Part shown: positions 11,567 to 19,270 of the stretch, piece by piece
Numbering within the stretch: position 1 is the stretch's first letter
Layout of the letters: each line of letters begins with the position of its first letter
Source: DASYUM01 sp036001225
Lineage (GTDB): Bacteria > Methylomirabilota > Methylomirabilia > Rokubacteriales > DASRDR01
DNA: 42,439 nucleotides
NCBI GenBank assembly: GCA_036001225.1
Contig: DASYUM010000004.1
Location: forward strand, 1-42,439
Reading direction: 5' to 3'
The notes under the pieces: generated by a model
Seen by the model: only the letters and a program-made list of their open reading frames with translations
The model's database searches: none
Told to the model about the DNA's origin: nothing
Position numbers and translations under genes: made by a program

Positions 11567-13120
11567 CTAAACCGGCATCACGCCGTGCTTCTTCCAGGGC
11601 CGCTCGACCCGCTTGCCACGGGCCAGCTCCAGCGCCCGGATCACCACCGGCCGGGTGTCCCGCGGATCGATGACGTCGTCCAGGTGCGCGTGGCCGGCCG
11701 AGACGTAGGGCCCGATCATCCGCCGGAACTCGTCGATCAGCGCCCGCCGCTCGGCCTCGGGATCGGCGGCCCCCGCGATCCGCTTCCGGAAGACGATGTT
11801 CACCGCGCCTTCGGGCCCCATCACCGAGATCTCGGCGGTGGGCCAGCCCACGATGAGGTCGGGCTCGTAGGCGCGCCCGCACATCACGTAGTAGCCGGCC
11901 CCATAGGCTTTGCGGATCACCACCGTGACCTTGGGCACCGTCGCCTCCGCCACCGCGTACAGCATCTTGGCGCCGTGTCGGATGATGCCCTCCCGTTCGA
12001 CCTTCGAGCCGACCATGAACCCGGGCACGTCCTGGAGGAAGAGGAGGGGGAGGCCGAAGGCGTCACAGAGCGTGACGAACCGGGCGGCCTTGTCTGCCGC
12101 GTTGACGTCGAGGACGCCGCCCAGGTGGAGCGGCTGGTTGGCGATGATGCCCAGCGATTGACCACCCATCCGGGCCAGGCCGACGAGGAGGTTCTTGGCC
12201 CACCCCGGCTTCATCTCGAAGAACCGTCCGTGGTCCACGATCCGCTCGATAACCCGATGCATGTCGTAGGCCCGCCGCGGGCTGTCGGGGACGACGTCGA
12301 GCAGGCTCTCGTCTCGCCGGTCGGTCGGATCGTCGGTCGGCTGGGAGGGGGGCGGGAGCAGGTTCGATGACGGGAAGTAGCCCAGGTAGTCCTTGACGGC
12401 TCGGATGCACGCGGCGTCGTCCGCCACCTCCAGATCGGCGACCCCGGAGATCTCGGTGTGGACCCGGGAGCCCCCTAGCTCCTCGGGCTCCACGTCCTCG
12501 CCCACCACCGCCTTGACCAGCGGTGGGCCGCCGAGCGCCATGTGGCTGGTCCCCTTCACCATCGGCACGAAATCGGCCAGCCCCGGGATGTAGGCGGTGC
12601 CGGCAGCGCCCGGCCCCATCATCGCCGCCACCAGCGGCACGACCCCGGAGAGGATGACTTCCTCCCGGAAGAGGTAGCCGGAGGCGGCGAACCAGCCGCC
12701 ACCGGCCGCCTCCTGGATGCGGGCGCCAGCCGAGTCGATCAGCCAGACCAGCGGGACGCGCTTGGTCAGCGCCATCTCCCGCACCCGCGCACACTTGGCC
12801 TCACCCGTTCGGCCCATCGAGCCGGCCATCACCGTGAAGTCGTAGGCGATCGTGCAGGCCGGTCGGCCGTCGATCCGGCCGAACCCGGTGACGACCCCGT
12901 CGGCCGGCGTGTCCCGCCCGGCCATGTCCGGGTGGTCGGAGTGGTGGGTCGCATGGGCACCGATCTCCACGAAGCTGTCGGGATCGAAGAGGAGGGCCAG
13001 CCGTTCGCGCACGGTGAGCTTGCCGGCTGCGTGCTGGCGGGTAACCGCTGCCGCGCCTCCCAGCTCGGCCAGGCGCGCGCGCCGCCGGTTCAGCTCCTCG
13101 ACCAGCTCGCGCATGCCCAT
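11567..13120 (-). CDS. Acyl-CoA carboxylase, carboxyltransferase (beta) subunit
   Basis: 517 residues, the usual length for PccB/AccD-type carboxyltransferases with fused N and C crotonase-like domains. Clear marks: KLTVRERLALLFDPDSFVE, WLIDSAGARIQEA, the oxyanion-hole segment GPGAAGTAYIPGLADF, FLQDVPGFMVG, the second glycine-rich KAYGAGYYVMCGRA, and a terminal ARGKRVERPWKKHG. It transfers CO2 from carboxybiotin to an acyl-CoA; the substrate (propionyl, methylcrotonyl, geranyl or other) is not decided by what I can see. The ATG at 13120 comes 2 nt after the stop of the DinB-like gene. Together with the biotin carrier and carboxylase genes it completes a three-polypeptide carboxylase. Confidence 0.93.
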   Translation of the reverse strand: MGMRELVEELNRRRARLAELGGAAAVTRQHAAGKLTVRERLALLFDPDSFVEIGAHATHHSDHPDMAGRDTPADGVVTGFGRIDGRPACTIAYDFTVMAGSMGRTGEAKCARVREMALTKRVPLVWLIDSAGARIQEAAGGGWFAASGYLFREEVILSGVVPLVAAMMGPGAAGTAYIPGLADFVPMVKGTSHMALGGPPLVKAVVGEDVEPEELGGSRVHTEISGVADLEVADDAACIRAVKDYLGYFPSSNLLPPPSQPTDDPTDRRDESLLDVVPDSPRRAYDMHRVIERIVDHGRFFEMKPGWAKNLLVGLARMGGQSLGIIANQPLHLGGVLDVNAADKAARFVTLCDAFGLPLLFLQDVPGFMVGSKVEREGIIRHGAKMLYAVAEATVPKVTVVIRKAYGAGYYVMCGRAYEPDLIVGWPTAEISVMGPEGAVNIVFRKRIAGAADPEAERRALIDEFRRMIGPYVSAGHAHLDDVIDPRDTRPVVIRALELARGKRVERPWKKHGVMPV

Positions 13121-13122
13121 CG

Positions 13123-13413
13123 TCAGCGCTCGGTCCGGTAGGTCTGGCGACCCTGAGCGGCGGTGGTCTGATACTCGACGACTCGGGCGAGGTCGGCGTG
13201 GGTGAGCGGGTCCACATAACCGCACAGACCGCGCTCGGCGATCTCCACTGCTGCGCCCATGATGTGGCCGAGCATGCCCTGGAGCCTGGGAAAGCTGAAC
13301 TCCGGCCCGATCTCCCGCGTGAACGCGGCGGGGGGCAGTCCCGCCACGACCTCCAGCAGACGGCGGTTCGCCCAGTAGTTGTAATCGACGAGCGGTCCGA
13401 TCAGCTCCCGCAT
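13123..13413 (-). pseudogene. Shortened DinB-family (DinB/YfiT-like four-helix) protein
   Basis: 96 residues. The first half is a good DinB N-terminus (LVDYNYWANRRLLEVVAGLP, then LQGMLGHIMGA with the first metal-ligand His). The sequence then jumps to THADLARVVEYQTTAAQGR, which in full-length relatives of about 160 residues lies some 50 residues further on, and ends without the C-terminal HxxxH helix that completes the metal site. This looks like an internal deletion plus C-terminal truncation; I compare with the family from memory. The start is still intact: GGAGG sits 8 nt before the ATG, and the stop is 2 nt before the carboxyltransferase start, so it may persist as a translational coupler. 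Not related to DNA polymerase IV despite the name. Confidence 0.6.
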
Positions 13414-13425
13414 GCCTCGGCCTCC

Positions 13426-13641
13426 TCAGTCGAGCGTGGCCACCACGTCCCCTTCCTGCACCGTCTGGCCCTCGGCGACGCGGATCGTCTGCACGACCCC
13501 CGCCCGGGGCGCCTCCACCGGAATCTCCATCTTCATCGACTCCAGGATGAGGATCGGGTCGCCGGCCGCCACCTTGACGCCCGGCTGAGCGACGATCTGG
13601 AACACTACCCCCGTGATGTGGGCCCGTACCTCCTCCGCCAT
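13426..13641 (-). CDS. Biotin carboxyl carrier (biotinyl-domain) protein
   Basis: 71 residues, only the biotinyl domain with no N-terminal linker. The biotin attachment site is Lys37 in ESMKMEI, preceded by the usual glycine/aspartate turn (GVKVAAGDPILIL) and followed by VAEGQTVQEGDVVATLD. BirA would biotinylate Lys37, which then carries CO2 from the biotin carboxylase to the carboxyltransferase. The ATG at 13641 is 4 nt after the biotin carboxylase stop. Such short carriers occur in methylmalonyl-CoA decarboxylases and some acyl-CoA carboxylases; with a carboxylase next door the second reading is right. Confidence 0.92.
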   Translation of the reverse strand: MAEEVRAHITGVVFQIVAQPGVKVAAGDPILILESMKMEIPVEAPRAGVVQTIRVAEGQTVQEGDVVATLD

Positions 13642-13645
13642 CGCC

Positions 13646-14980
13646 TCAGAGCCCCCTTTCCAGAAACCGCGTGTGGAGGACGCCGGCCCGGAATGCCGGG
13701 CTGGCCAGGATCCGCCGGTGGAGCGGTAGCGTCGTCCGCACCCCCTCGATCCGATAGGCGTCGAGCGCGCTCCGCAGTCGCTCGAGCGCTTGGTCACGAT
13801 CGACGCCGACCCCGATGACCTTGGCCAGCAGTGGGTCGTAGTGAATCGGGACTACGCTCCCCGGCTCGATGCCGCACTCGTGCCGCACTCCCGGTCCGGG
13901 CGGCAGCTCGAGGGCGGTAATGGTCCCCGGCGAGGGCAGAAAGCCCCGCTCCGGGTCCTCGGCGTAGATCCGGCACTCGATGGCAGCCCCCCGGAGCGCG
14001 ATCTCGGACTGCTCCCAGCCAAGGCGATCGCCGGCCGCGATCCGCAGCTGGGCCTGGACGAGGTCGCGCCCGGAGACCTCCTCGGTCACCGGGTGCTCGA
14101 CCTGGAGCCGGGTGTTCATCTCGAGGAAGTAGAAAGCATCGCCCTCGAGCAGGAACTCCACGGTGCCCGCGTTGCGGTACTGGGCGGCCCGGGCCGCGGC
14201 GAGGGCGGCGGCGTGCAGACGGGCCTGGAGCGGCGGCGGCAGGCCAGGCGCCGGGCTCTCCTCGATGAGCTTCTGGTGGCGCCGCTGGATCGAACAGTCG
14301 CGCTCGAAGAGGTGGACCAGCGTCCCGTGGTGGTCGGCCAGGACCTGCACCTCCACGTGGCGCGGCGCTTCCAGCGCACGCTCGACGTACACGGCGGCGT
14401 CGCCGAACGCCGATTGGACCCGGCGCCGCGCCGCCGCGAAGGCCGCGTCCAGGCGCGCGGGCTCCGGCACGAGCGCCATCCCGATGCCTCCGCCACCGGC
14501 GGCCGCCTTCAGCATCACCGGGTAGCCGACCGCGGCGGCTGACGCCCGCGCCTCGTCCAGGGTCCCGACCGGCCCGTCCGACCCCGGCAACACCGGAACC
14601 CCGGCCGCCGCCATCCGCCGCCGGGCCGCCGTCTTCTCGCCCATCGCCCGGATCACCTCTGCCGGGGGCCCGACGAAGACGAAGCCGGCCTCCCGGCAGG
14701 CCTCGGCGAAGCGCCAGTTCTCGGAAAGGAACCCGTAGCCCGGGTGGATCGCCTCCGCCCCGACCGCGCGGGCCGCGTCGAGGACGCGCTCGATCGAGAG
14801 GTAGCTCTCGGCGGCCGGCGCCGGTCCCAGCCGAATGGCCCGATCGGCGGCCCGCACGTGCGGCGCGCCGGCGTCGGCGTCCGAATAGACTGCCACCGCT
14901 CGGGCCCCGAGGGCCCGGCAGGCGCGGAGCACGCGGAGCGCGATCTCCCCCCGATTGGCGACGAGAACGGTCTTGAACAC
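13646..14980 (-). CDS. accC: Biotin carboxylase subunit
   Basis: 444 residues, close to the 449 of E. coli AccC. It begins MFKTVLVANRGEIALRVLRA, has the ATP-grasp glycine loop KAAAGGGGIGM, the motif ERDCSIQRRHQKLIEE, the metal and catalytic segment FLEMNTRLQVEHPVTE, and the C-terminal HYDPLLAKVI. It carboxylates the biotin of the 71-residue carrier using ATP and bicarbonate. The start is the GTG at 14980, directly before the family N-terminus; an open reading further upstream is only a shadow of the preceding gene. It lies 17 nt downstream of the small unknown protein and 4 nt upstream of the carrier gene. Confidence 0.94.
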   Translation of the reverse strand: MFKTVLVANRGEIALRVLRACRALGARAVAVYSDADAGAPHVRAADRAIRLGPAPAAESYLSIERVLDAARAVGAEAIHPGYGFLSENWRFAEACREAGFVFVGPPAEVIRAMGEKTAARRRMAAAGVPVLPGSDGPVGTLDEARASAAAVGYPVMLKAAAGGGGIGMALVPEPARLDAAFAAARRRVQSAFGDAAVYVERALEAPRHVEVQVLADHHGTLVHLFERDCSIQRRHQKLIEESPAPGLPPPLQARLHAAALAAARAAQYRNAGTVEFLLEGDAFYFLEMNTRLQVEHPVTEEVSGRDLVQAQLRIAAGDRLGWEQSEIALRGAAIECRIYAEDPERGFLPSPGTITALELPPGPGVRHECGIEPGSVVPIHYDPLLAKVIGVGVDRDQALERLRSALDAYRIEGVRTTLPLHRRILASPAFRAGVLHTRFLERGL

Positions 14981-14997
14981 GCTGTGGCCGGGCCGGC

Positions 14998-15309
14998 TCA
15001 GGCGTCCTCGCCGGCGGCGACCCGCGCCAGCTCCGCCTCGTGGATGCGCCAGCGGCCTTCGGGGTCTCGGACCCAGCGCGCCTGGACCACCATCGTCGTC
15101 GGCCCCACGTACTTGGTCTTGAAGACGTGGTGGGCGCCGATGCGGGCGTGGGCGACCAGCTCGAAGCGGCGGAAGCCCCCTTCGAGGAGGCGCTCGAAGA
15201 GGTCGGCGGGCTCGACTTCGGCGCCGCCATCCAGGTCCGCGCGGGCCGCGGGGTCGCGGGCCAGAACGCGGCACGCATGGGCCTCCACCGCGGCTTCGAC
15301 GTCGGTCAC
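14998..15309 (-). CDS. Small conserved-looking protein, possibly NTF2/SnoaL-like
   Basis: 103 residues, GTG start overlapping the previous stop as GTGA. I do not recognise a named family. The second half (TKYVGPTTMVVQARWVRDPE, then GRWRIHEAELARV) has alternating strands and the Trp-Arg-Ile-X-Glu-X-X-Leu ending common in NTF2/SnoaL-like folds, which include small ring-hydroxylase subunits. There is no cysteine-based metal site and no signal peptide. The tight position between a ferritin-like gene and biotin carboxylase suggests it works with them. Fold assignment is a guess. Confidence 0.7.
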   Translation of the reverse strand: MTDVEAAVEAHACRVLARDPAARADLDGGAEVEPADLFERLLEGGFRRFELVAHARIGAHHVFKTKYVGPTTMVVQARWVRDPEGRWRIHEAELARVAAGEDA

Positions 15310-15893
15310 GGCGCGCCGCCCGTCACGCCTCCGGCCGCGGCGAGCAGCCGCCGCAGCTCGCCTTCCCAGGCGGCGACGCGCGCTCGCCGGGACTCGCTGT
15401 CGGCGAGCGCCGCCAGGGCGCGGTCACCGTCGGCGACGTGCTGGCGCTCCTCGACCAGGCAGCGCTCGAGGATGCGCCGCGTGGGCGGCTCGTAGACCGG
15501 GTTGGCGCGGGCGAGGTGCGCGGCATAGGTCTCGATCAGGTGCGGCTTCAGGACGCGATAGATGCCGGTCAGCCGCTCCGGCGTCTCGGTCCAGGCTTGC
15601 CGGCTTTCGAGCGTGTCCACGAACTGCACGAAGGCCTCGTTGGGCGGTTCCGAGACCTGGGCCGGCGCCCGCAGCTCGGGCAAACGCCTCCCCCACAGGT
15701 CGGCGTGCTGGGCACAGTCCCAGACCTGCCGGCCGAGGAGCAGTTTCACCGGCAGCTCGGGCGTGAGGGCGATCCATCCGCTGAGAATGCGCATCATCCG
15801 CTCCTCGGCGTACCGATAGTGCCGGATCCGCCCCGCCGAGGCGGCGACGTCCAGATAGCCAGCCAATTCGCGAGCCGGATCGGGCATGGTCAC
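15306..15893 (-). CDS. Ferritin-like protein with a changed metal site
   Basis: 195 residues, mostly helical. The segment RQVWDCAQHADLWGRRL matches RQVWDESRHVEIYTRLL in the next gene upstream, so the two are paralogues. Candidate metal ligands are Glu30 or Glu31 (RYAEERMMR), His63, Glu121 and Glu149-x2-His152 (VEERQHVADG). In the first ExxH motif the Glu is replaced by Cys60 (CAQH), so a classical diiron site is incomplete or altered. GTG at 15893 or ATG at 15887 are both possible starts. The gene overlaps the next by 4 nt. Function unknown; oxygenase accessory or iron handling are possible. Confidence 0.72.
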   Translation of the reverse strand: MTMPDPARELAGYLDVAASAGRIRHYRYAEERMMRILSGWIALTPELPVKLLLGRQVWDCAQHADLWGRRLPELRAPAQVSEPPNEAFVQFVDTLESRQAWTETPERLTGIYRVLKPHLIETYAAHLARANPVYEPPTRRILERCLVEERQHVADGDRALAALADSESRRARVAAWEGELRRLLAAAGGVTGGAP

Positions 15894-15966
15894 GCGGCGG
15901 TCGAACCTGTTCGGCGAGATCCCGGGAACGGCAGCGGCTCAGCTAGTGGTCTGGCCGGAGTGGGGT

Positions 15967-16722
15967 CTAGTAGACCGGGCTGCGCTGGGTCGTCCTGATC
16001 AGGCGCTGAATCTCCTCGTCGGTGAAGCCGGCGAGGCGGCGGATCTCGGTCGCGATCGCGATGGGCACCTCATCAGCCGCGCCCTCCCGGCGGACCCCGC
16101 CCAGGTTGAAACGCTCGTCGATCGATTCCTGGAACTCGACGGCCCGCCGCCGCCGCTCGGGATCGCCTTCGGTGAGCTTGTTCAGCCAGTACGACCCCAT
16201 ACGGACGTGGGTGATCTCGTCGGCCAGGACGTAGTCCACCGCCTGGGCCAGGGTCGGGTCGGGCAGCCGCTTGGCGATTTCGATCAGCTGGGCGAAGACG
16301 TCGCAAGCCAGGCCCTCCAGGCCGCGATTGACGCCGGCCACCCGAGCCGCCGCGTCCTCGGCGCAGGCGCAGCGCCAGAGGATGGTGCTTTCCGGGAACT
16401 CGCCGATGTAGCCGCCGAGGTGCTCGAGGAGCCGCGTGTAGATCTCGACGTGGCGCGATTCGTCCCAGACCTGGCGCGCCATGTCCAGGGTGAACTCCCA
16501 CGGCGCGTCGGGGAAGTCGTACACGGTCCGGCCCGCCCCCTCCATCGCCTGCAGCTCGCCGACCAGGATCCCGTGGACGCGCTCGCGGATGGACTCCCGC
16601 GTGGAAAGATCGGGGAACACGGGCAGGCCCTGGGCCGTCCGCAGCTCGGCCACCCGCCGGGCCCGCATGCGGACGAACCGATCCTCGCGGGCGAGCTTGT
16701 CGTAGGCGATCGGGCGTTCCAC
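15967..16722 (-). CDS. DUF455-type ferritin-like diiron protein
   Basis: 251 residues. All four helices of a diiron carboxylate protein supply ligands: Glu56 or Glu61 (ELQAMEG), Glu88-x2-His91 (DESRHVEIY), Glu136 (NRGLEGLAC) and Glu169-x2-His172 (DEITHVRMG). This matches the DUF455 group of ferritin-like proteins, whose reaction is not known to me. A promoter lies directly in front, and spacing suggests a leaderless message starting at the GTG (16722). It is the first gene of a unit that runs through a second ferritin-like protein into biotin carboxylase and carboxyltransferase. An oxygen-dependent step on the carboxylase substrate is a reasonable but unproven idea. Confidence 0.8.
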   Translation of the reverse strand: MERPIAYDKLAREDRFVRMRARRVAELRTAQGLPVFPDLSTRESIRERVHGILVGELQAMEGAGRTVYDFPDAPWEFTLDMARQVWDESRHVEIYTRLLEHLGGYIGEFPESTILWRCACAEDAAARVAGVNRGLEGLACDVFAQLIEIAKRLPDPTLAQAVDYVLADEITHVRMGSYWLNKLTEGDPERRRRAVEFQESIDERFNLGGVRREGAADEVPIAIATEIRRLAGFTDEEIQRLIRTTQRSPVY

Positions 16723-16729
16723 CAGGCCG

Positions 16730-16759
16730 ATTCTACCTCAGGCCCGCGAGCGGCGGCAA
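16730..16759 (-). promoter_or_regulatory. Sigma-70 promoter of the ferritin/carboxylase operon
   Basis: On the minus strand TTGCCG (-35) is followed after 18 nt by TAGAAT (-10, 5 of 6). The -10 ends 7 nt before the GTG at 16722, so transcription should start at or within a base of the start codon, giving a leaderless message. The 43-nt gap leaves no room for a usual ribosome-binding site downstream. Confidence 0.55.
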
Positions 16760-16765
16760 CGAAGG

Positions 16766-17959
16766 TCACTCACGCGGAGCGTCGGGGCCGCCGCCCGCCG
16801 GGACCAGCAGGCTCGCTCGGCGCACCGCGTGGGGGCCAAAGCGCGCCCGCAGCTCGTCGGCCAGCCGTCCCACCGCCTCCGCCCGGGCCGCTCCCCCGAA
16901 GAGCGCCAGTTGCCGGGGCGCCGCCTCCCGCTGTAGCCCCGAGACGCTGAGGCCGATCAGGCGGATCGCCTGCGGGCGCGGCACCCGGGTGAGGGCACCC
17001 CAGGCGCGGCGAAAGATCTCGGCGCCGTCCGTGACCGGCGCCGCCGCGGTGTCGCGGCGAGTCAGGGTGCGGAAGTCGGCAAAGCGGAGCTTCAGGGTGA
17101 CCGTGCATCCCGCCACGCCGAGGGCTCGCAGCTCGGCCGCCACCCGGTCCGCCTGCCGAAGGAGCGTGGCTCGGAGTCGTGCGAGGTCGGTCGTGTCCCG
17201 CTCGAAGGTCTCCTCGGCGCCCACCGACTTGGGGTCCTCCCAGGGGACGACCGGACGGTCGTCCCGCCCGGCGGCGAGCGCCTGAAGATGGCGGGCGCTG
17301 GCCGGCCCGAACCGGGCTCGGAGCCGGGGGGGTGACAGGCGGGCAAGTTGGCCGATCGTGCGCACGCCTAGCGCCGCCAGGGACCCCTCGGCTGCTGGCC
17401 CCACCCCCCACAGCCGCGCGATCGGCAGGTCCCGCAAGAAGGCCGCCTCCTCGCCCGGACGCACCTCGACCAAACCGTCCGGCTTCCGGAGATCGGACGC
17501 CACCTTGGCGACGAACTTGTTCGGCGCCACCCCGGCCGACGCGGTGAGGCCGACCTCGGCCCGGATGGCCGCCTTGATGGCGCGAGCGATCTCCAGGCCG
17601 GAGCCGAAGAGCTGGCGGGAGGCGGTGACGTCGAGAAAGGCCTCGTCGAGCGAGAGCGGCTCGACCAGCGGGGTGAAGCGGGCGAGGATCGTCATGATCT
17701 CGGCCGAGACCCGCGCGTACTTCGCCATGTCCACCCGAAGGTACACGCCGTGAGGGCAGAGCCGGTAGGCCCGCCCGATCGGCATCGCGGAGTGGATACC
17801 GTAGCGTCGAGCCTCGTAGGAGGCGGCCGCCACCACGCCGCGCCCCCGCGGGTCGGCCCCGACGATGACCGGCTTGCCGGCCAGCTCCGGACGATCCCGC
17901 TGCTCGACGGCCGCGTAGAACGCGTCCATGTCCACGTGCAGGATCGTGCGGTGAGCCAC
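16766..17959 (-). CDS. dinB: DNA polymerase IV (Y-family translesion polymerase)
   Basis: 397 residues. The N-terminal catalytic motif is ILHVDMDAFYAAVEQRDRPE, with the first catalytic Asp; the second acidic motif SLDEAFLDVT contains the Asp-Glu pair. Helix-hairpin-helix segments in the thumb (LWGVGPAAEGSLAALGV), a little-finger domain and a C-terminal RQLALFGG, a sliding-clamp-binding motif (QLxLF type), are all present, so the enzyme looks active. The GTG start at 17959 precedes the first strand directly. It performs error-prone bypass synthesis. It follows a small HTH gene on the same strand; I see no LexA-type operator in the short gap. Confidence 0.93.
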   Translation of the reverse strand: MAHRTILHVDMDAFYAAVEQRDRPELAGKPVIVGADPRGRGVVAAASYEARRYGIHSAMPIGRAYRLCPHGVYLRVDMAKYARVSAEIMTILARFTPLVEPLSLDEAFLDVTASRQLFGSGLEIARAIKAAIRAEVGLTASAGVAPNKFVAKVASDLRKPDGLVEVRPGEEAAFLRDLPIARLWGVGPAAEGSLAALGVRTIGQLARLSPPRLRARFGPASARHLQALAAGRDDRPVVPWEDPKSVGAEETFERDTTDLARLRATLLRQADRVAAELRALGVAGCTVTLKLRFADFRTLTRRDTAAAPVTDGAEIFRRAWGALTRVPRPQAIRLIGLSVSGLQREAAPRQLALFGGAARAEAVGRLADELRARFGPHAVRRASLLVPAGGGPDAPRE

Positions 17960-18011
17960 GGCGTCGCGGCCTGGACCGCGCGGCCTGAAGGACCGCGCTA
18001 GGAGGCGGGCG

Positions 18012-18194
18012 TCAGGAGCGACCCGCTCGCCGCGCCTGGAGGGTCTGCCACTTCTGCAGCGACTTCTTGGAAAAGAGCCACTGGTTCTCGACCTTCACGG
18101 CCGGGATCTGTCGCGCCTCGGCCATCCGGGCCAGCGTTCCCTCGTCGAGCGCCAGGAAGGTCGAGGCCTCCTTCACAGTCATCCTGTCCTTCAC
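18012..18194 (-). CDS. Small excisionase-type helix-turn-helix protein
   Basis: 60 residues: MTVKEASTFLALDEGTLARM, then AEARQIPAVKVENQWLFSKK, the winged helix-turn-helix of the excisionase/HTH_17 class used to bind DNA or recruit partners. The GTG at 18194 is chosen because GGGAGG lies 7 nt upstream; the ATG at 18182 is an alternative. It stands between cysE (25 nt) and DNA polymerase IV (52 nt). No integrase, attachment site or other mobile-element gene is nearby, so it is probably a resident regulator and not a phage excisionase. Target unknown. Confidence 0.8.
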   Translation of the reverse strand: MKDRMTVKEASTFLALDEGTLARMAEARQIPAVKVENQWLFSKKSLQKWQTLQARRAGRS

Positions 18195-18219
18195 TCGTCG
18201 CCTCCCATGAGCTGATCCA

Positions 18220-18897
18220 TCAGGCGTCCTGGTCGCGGGCGGGGACCGTGTCGGCGGCCCGGCGGAGGGCCTCCACTTCCTGCTCGAGTGCCTGGAGCCG
18301 GTCGAGGAGTTGCTCGATCGCCCGGGCCAGGGGGTCGGGAAGGTCGGTGTGCTCGAGGTCGATCACCGGCGTCACTCGCTTGCCGTCCCGCGAGATGACC
18401 TTGCCCGGCACCCCTACCACGACCGAGTTCGGCGGCACGTCCCTCACGACGACCGAGCCGGCCCCGACGCGCGTCCCCTCCCCCAGCGTGATGGCGCCCA
18501 TGACGGCGGCTCCCGTTCCGACCACCACGTTGCGCTCGAGCGTGGGGTGGCGCTTCTCGCGCTTGAGGCTCGTCCCGCCCAGCGTGACGCCCTGGTACAG
18601 CGTCACGTCCTCGCCCACCTCGGCCGTCTCGCCGATCACCACCCCCATGCCGTGGTCGATGAACACACCGGGAGCGAGGCGAGCGGCGGGATGGATCTCG
18701 ATCCCGGTCAGAAAGCGGCTGACGTGAGAGACGAAGCGGGCCATCACGACCCAGCCGGCTCCCCACAACCGGTGGGCGAGCCGGTGAAGCGCCAGCGCGT
18801 GAACGCCGGGATAGCACAGGAGGACCTCCAGCCGGTGCCGGGCGGCCGGGTCCCGACTCATCGCGGCCTCGACGTCGCGTCGAATGCCCTCAAACAC
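18220..18897 (-). CDS. cysE: Serine O-acetyltransferase
   Basis: 225 residues. The N-terminal helical part (YPGVHALALHRLAHRLW) is followed by left-handed beta-helix hexapeptide repeats (PAARLAPGVFIDHGMGVVIG, then ETAEVGEDVTLYQGVTLGGT) holding the catalytic His of DHGMG, and GVPGKVI at the fold end. A helical C-terminus (about 185-225, leucine-rich) replaces the short tail of E. coli CysE. It makes O-acetylserine for cysteine synthesis. The GTG at 18897 is selected: GGGAGG lies 7 nt upstream and the fold starts there. It overlaps the IscU-like gene by 8 nt, so cysteine supply is genetically tied to cysteine desulfuration. Confidence 0.92.
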   Translation of the reverse strand: MFEGIRRDVEAAMSRDPAARHRLEVLLCYPGVHALALHRLAHRLWGAGWVVMARFVSHVSRFLTGIEIHPAARLAPGVFIDHGMGVVIGETAEVGEDVTLYQGVTLGGTSLKREKRHPTLERNVVVGTGAAVMGAITLGEGTRVGAGSVVVRDVPPNSVVVGVPGKVISRDGKRVTPVIDLEHTDLPDPLARAIEQLLDRLQALEQEVEALRRAADTVPARDQDA

Positions 18898-19270
18898 GGC
18901 TGACCTCCCGTGGACTTCGGTAGCGCTCGGCGGCCACCCGGAGCGCTTCCACGACCAGGGTGGCCGCATGTCGCCGCTCGGCGGGCAATCCCCCCAGCGC
19001 CCGCTCCACGGCCTCCGCCGACAGCTCGCCCAGTTCCTCGATTCCGCGGTCCCGGATCAACTCGGTGACCAGGCTGGAGGCGGCGATGGAGGGACCGCAG
19101 CCGTAGGTCTGGAATCGCGCCTCGGCCACCTGACCATCCCGCACCCGGAGGTAGAACCGGGCCAGGTCGCCGCAGGTGGGGTCCTCGCTCTCGCCGACCG
19201 CGTCGGCGTTCCGCATCATCCCGACGTTGCGCGGCGACCGGAAGTGGTCGAGCAGCGTGTCGCTGTACAT
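18890..19270 (-). CDS. IscU/NifU-type scaffold paralogue lacking the third cysteine
   Basis: 126 residues. The N-terminus MYSDTLLDHFRSPRNVG and the first two ligand sites are normal: Cys with its Asp partner in DPTCGD, and Cys in TYGCGPSIAASSLVTEL. The third ligand cysteine, expected in an (L/R)HC(S/A) context, is Ala here (PAERRHAATLVVEAL), and the LPPVK motif recognised by HscA is absent. The other IscU in the window has both. It overlaps the cysteine desulfurase stop (TGATG) and cysE. It may deliver sulfur, hold a labile cluster or regulate the adjacent desulfurase; a normal scaffold role is doubtful. Confidence 0.85.
   Translation of the reverse strand: MYSDTLLDHFRSPRNVGMMRNADAVGESEDPTCGDLARFYLRVRDGQVAEARFQTYGCGPSIAASSLVTELIRDRGIEELGELSAEAVERALGGLPAERRHAATLVVEALRVAAERYRSPREVSRV

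Noticed and set aside
18012..18194. Excisionase-like protein as a sign of a mobile element
   Set aside because: No integrase, attachment-site repeat or change in neighbours accompanies it; the class also includes ordinary regulators.
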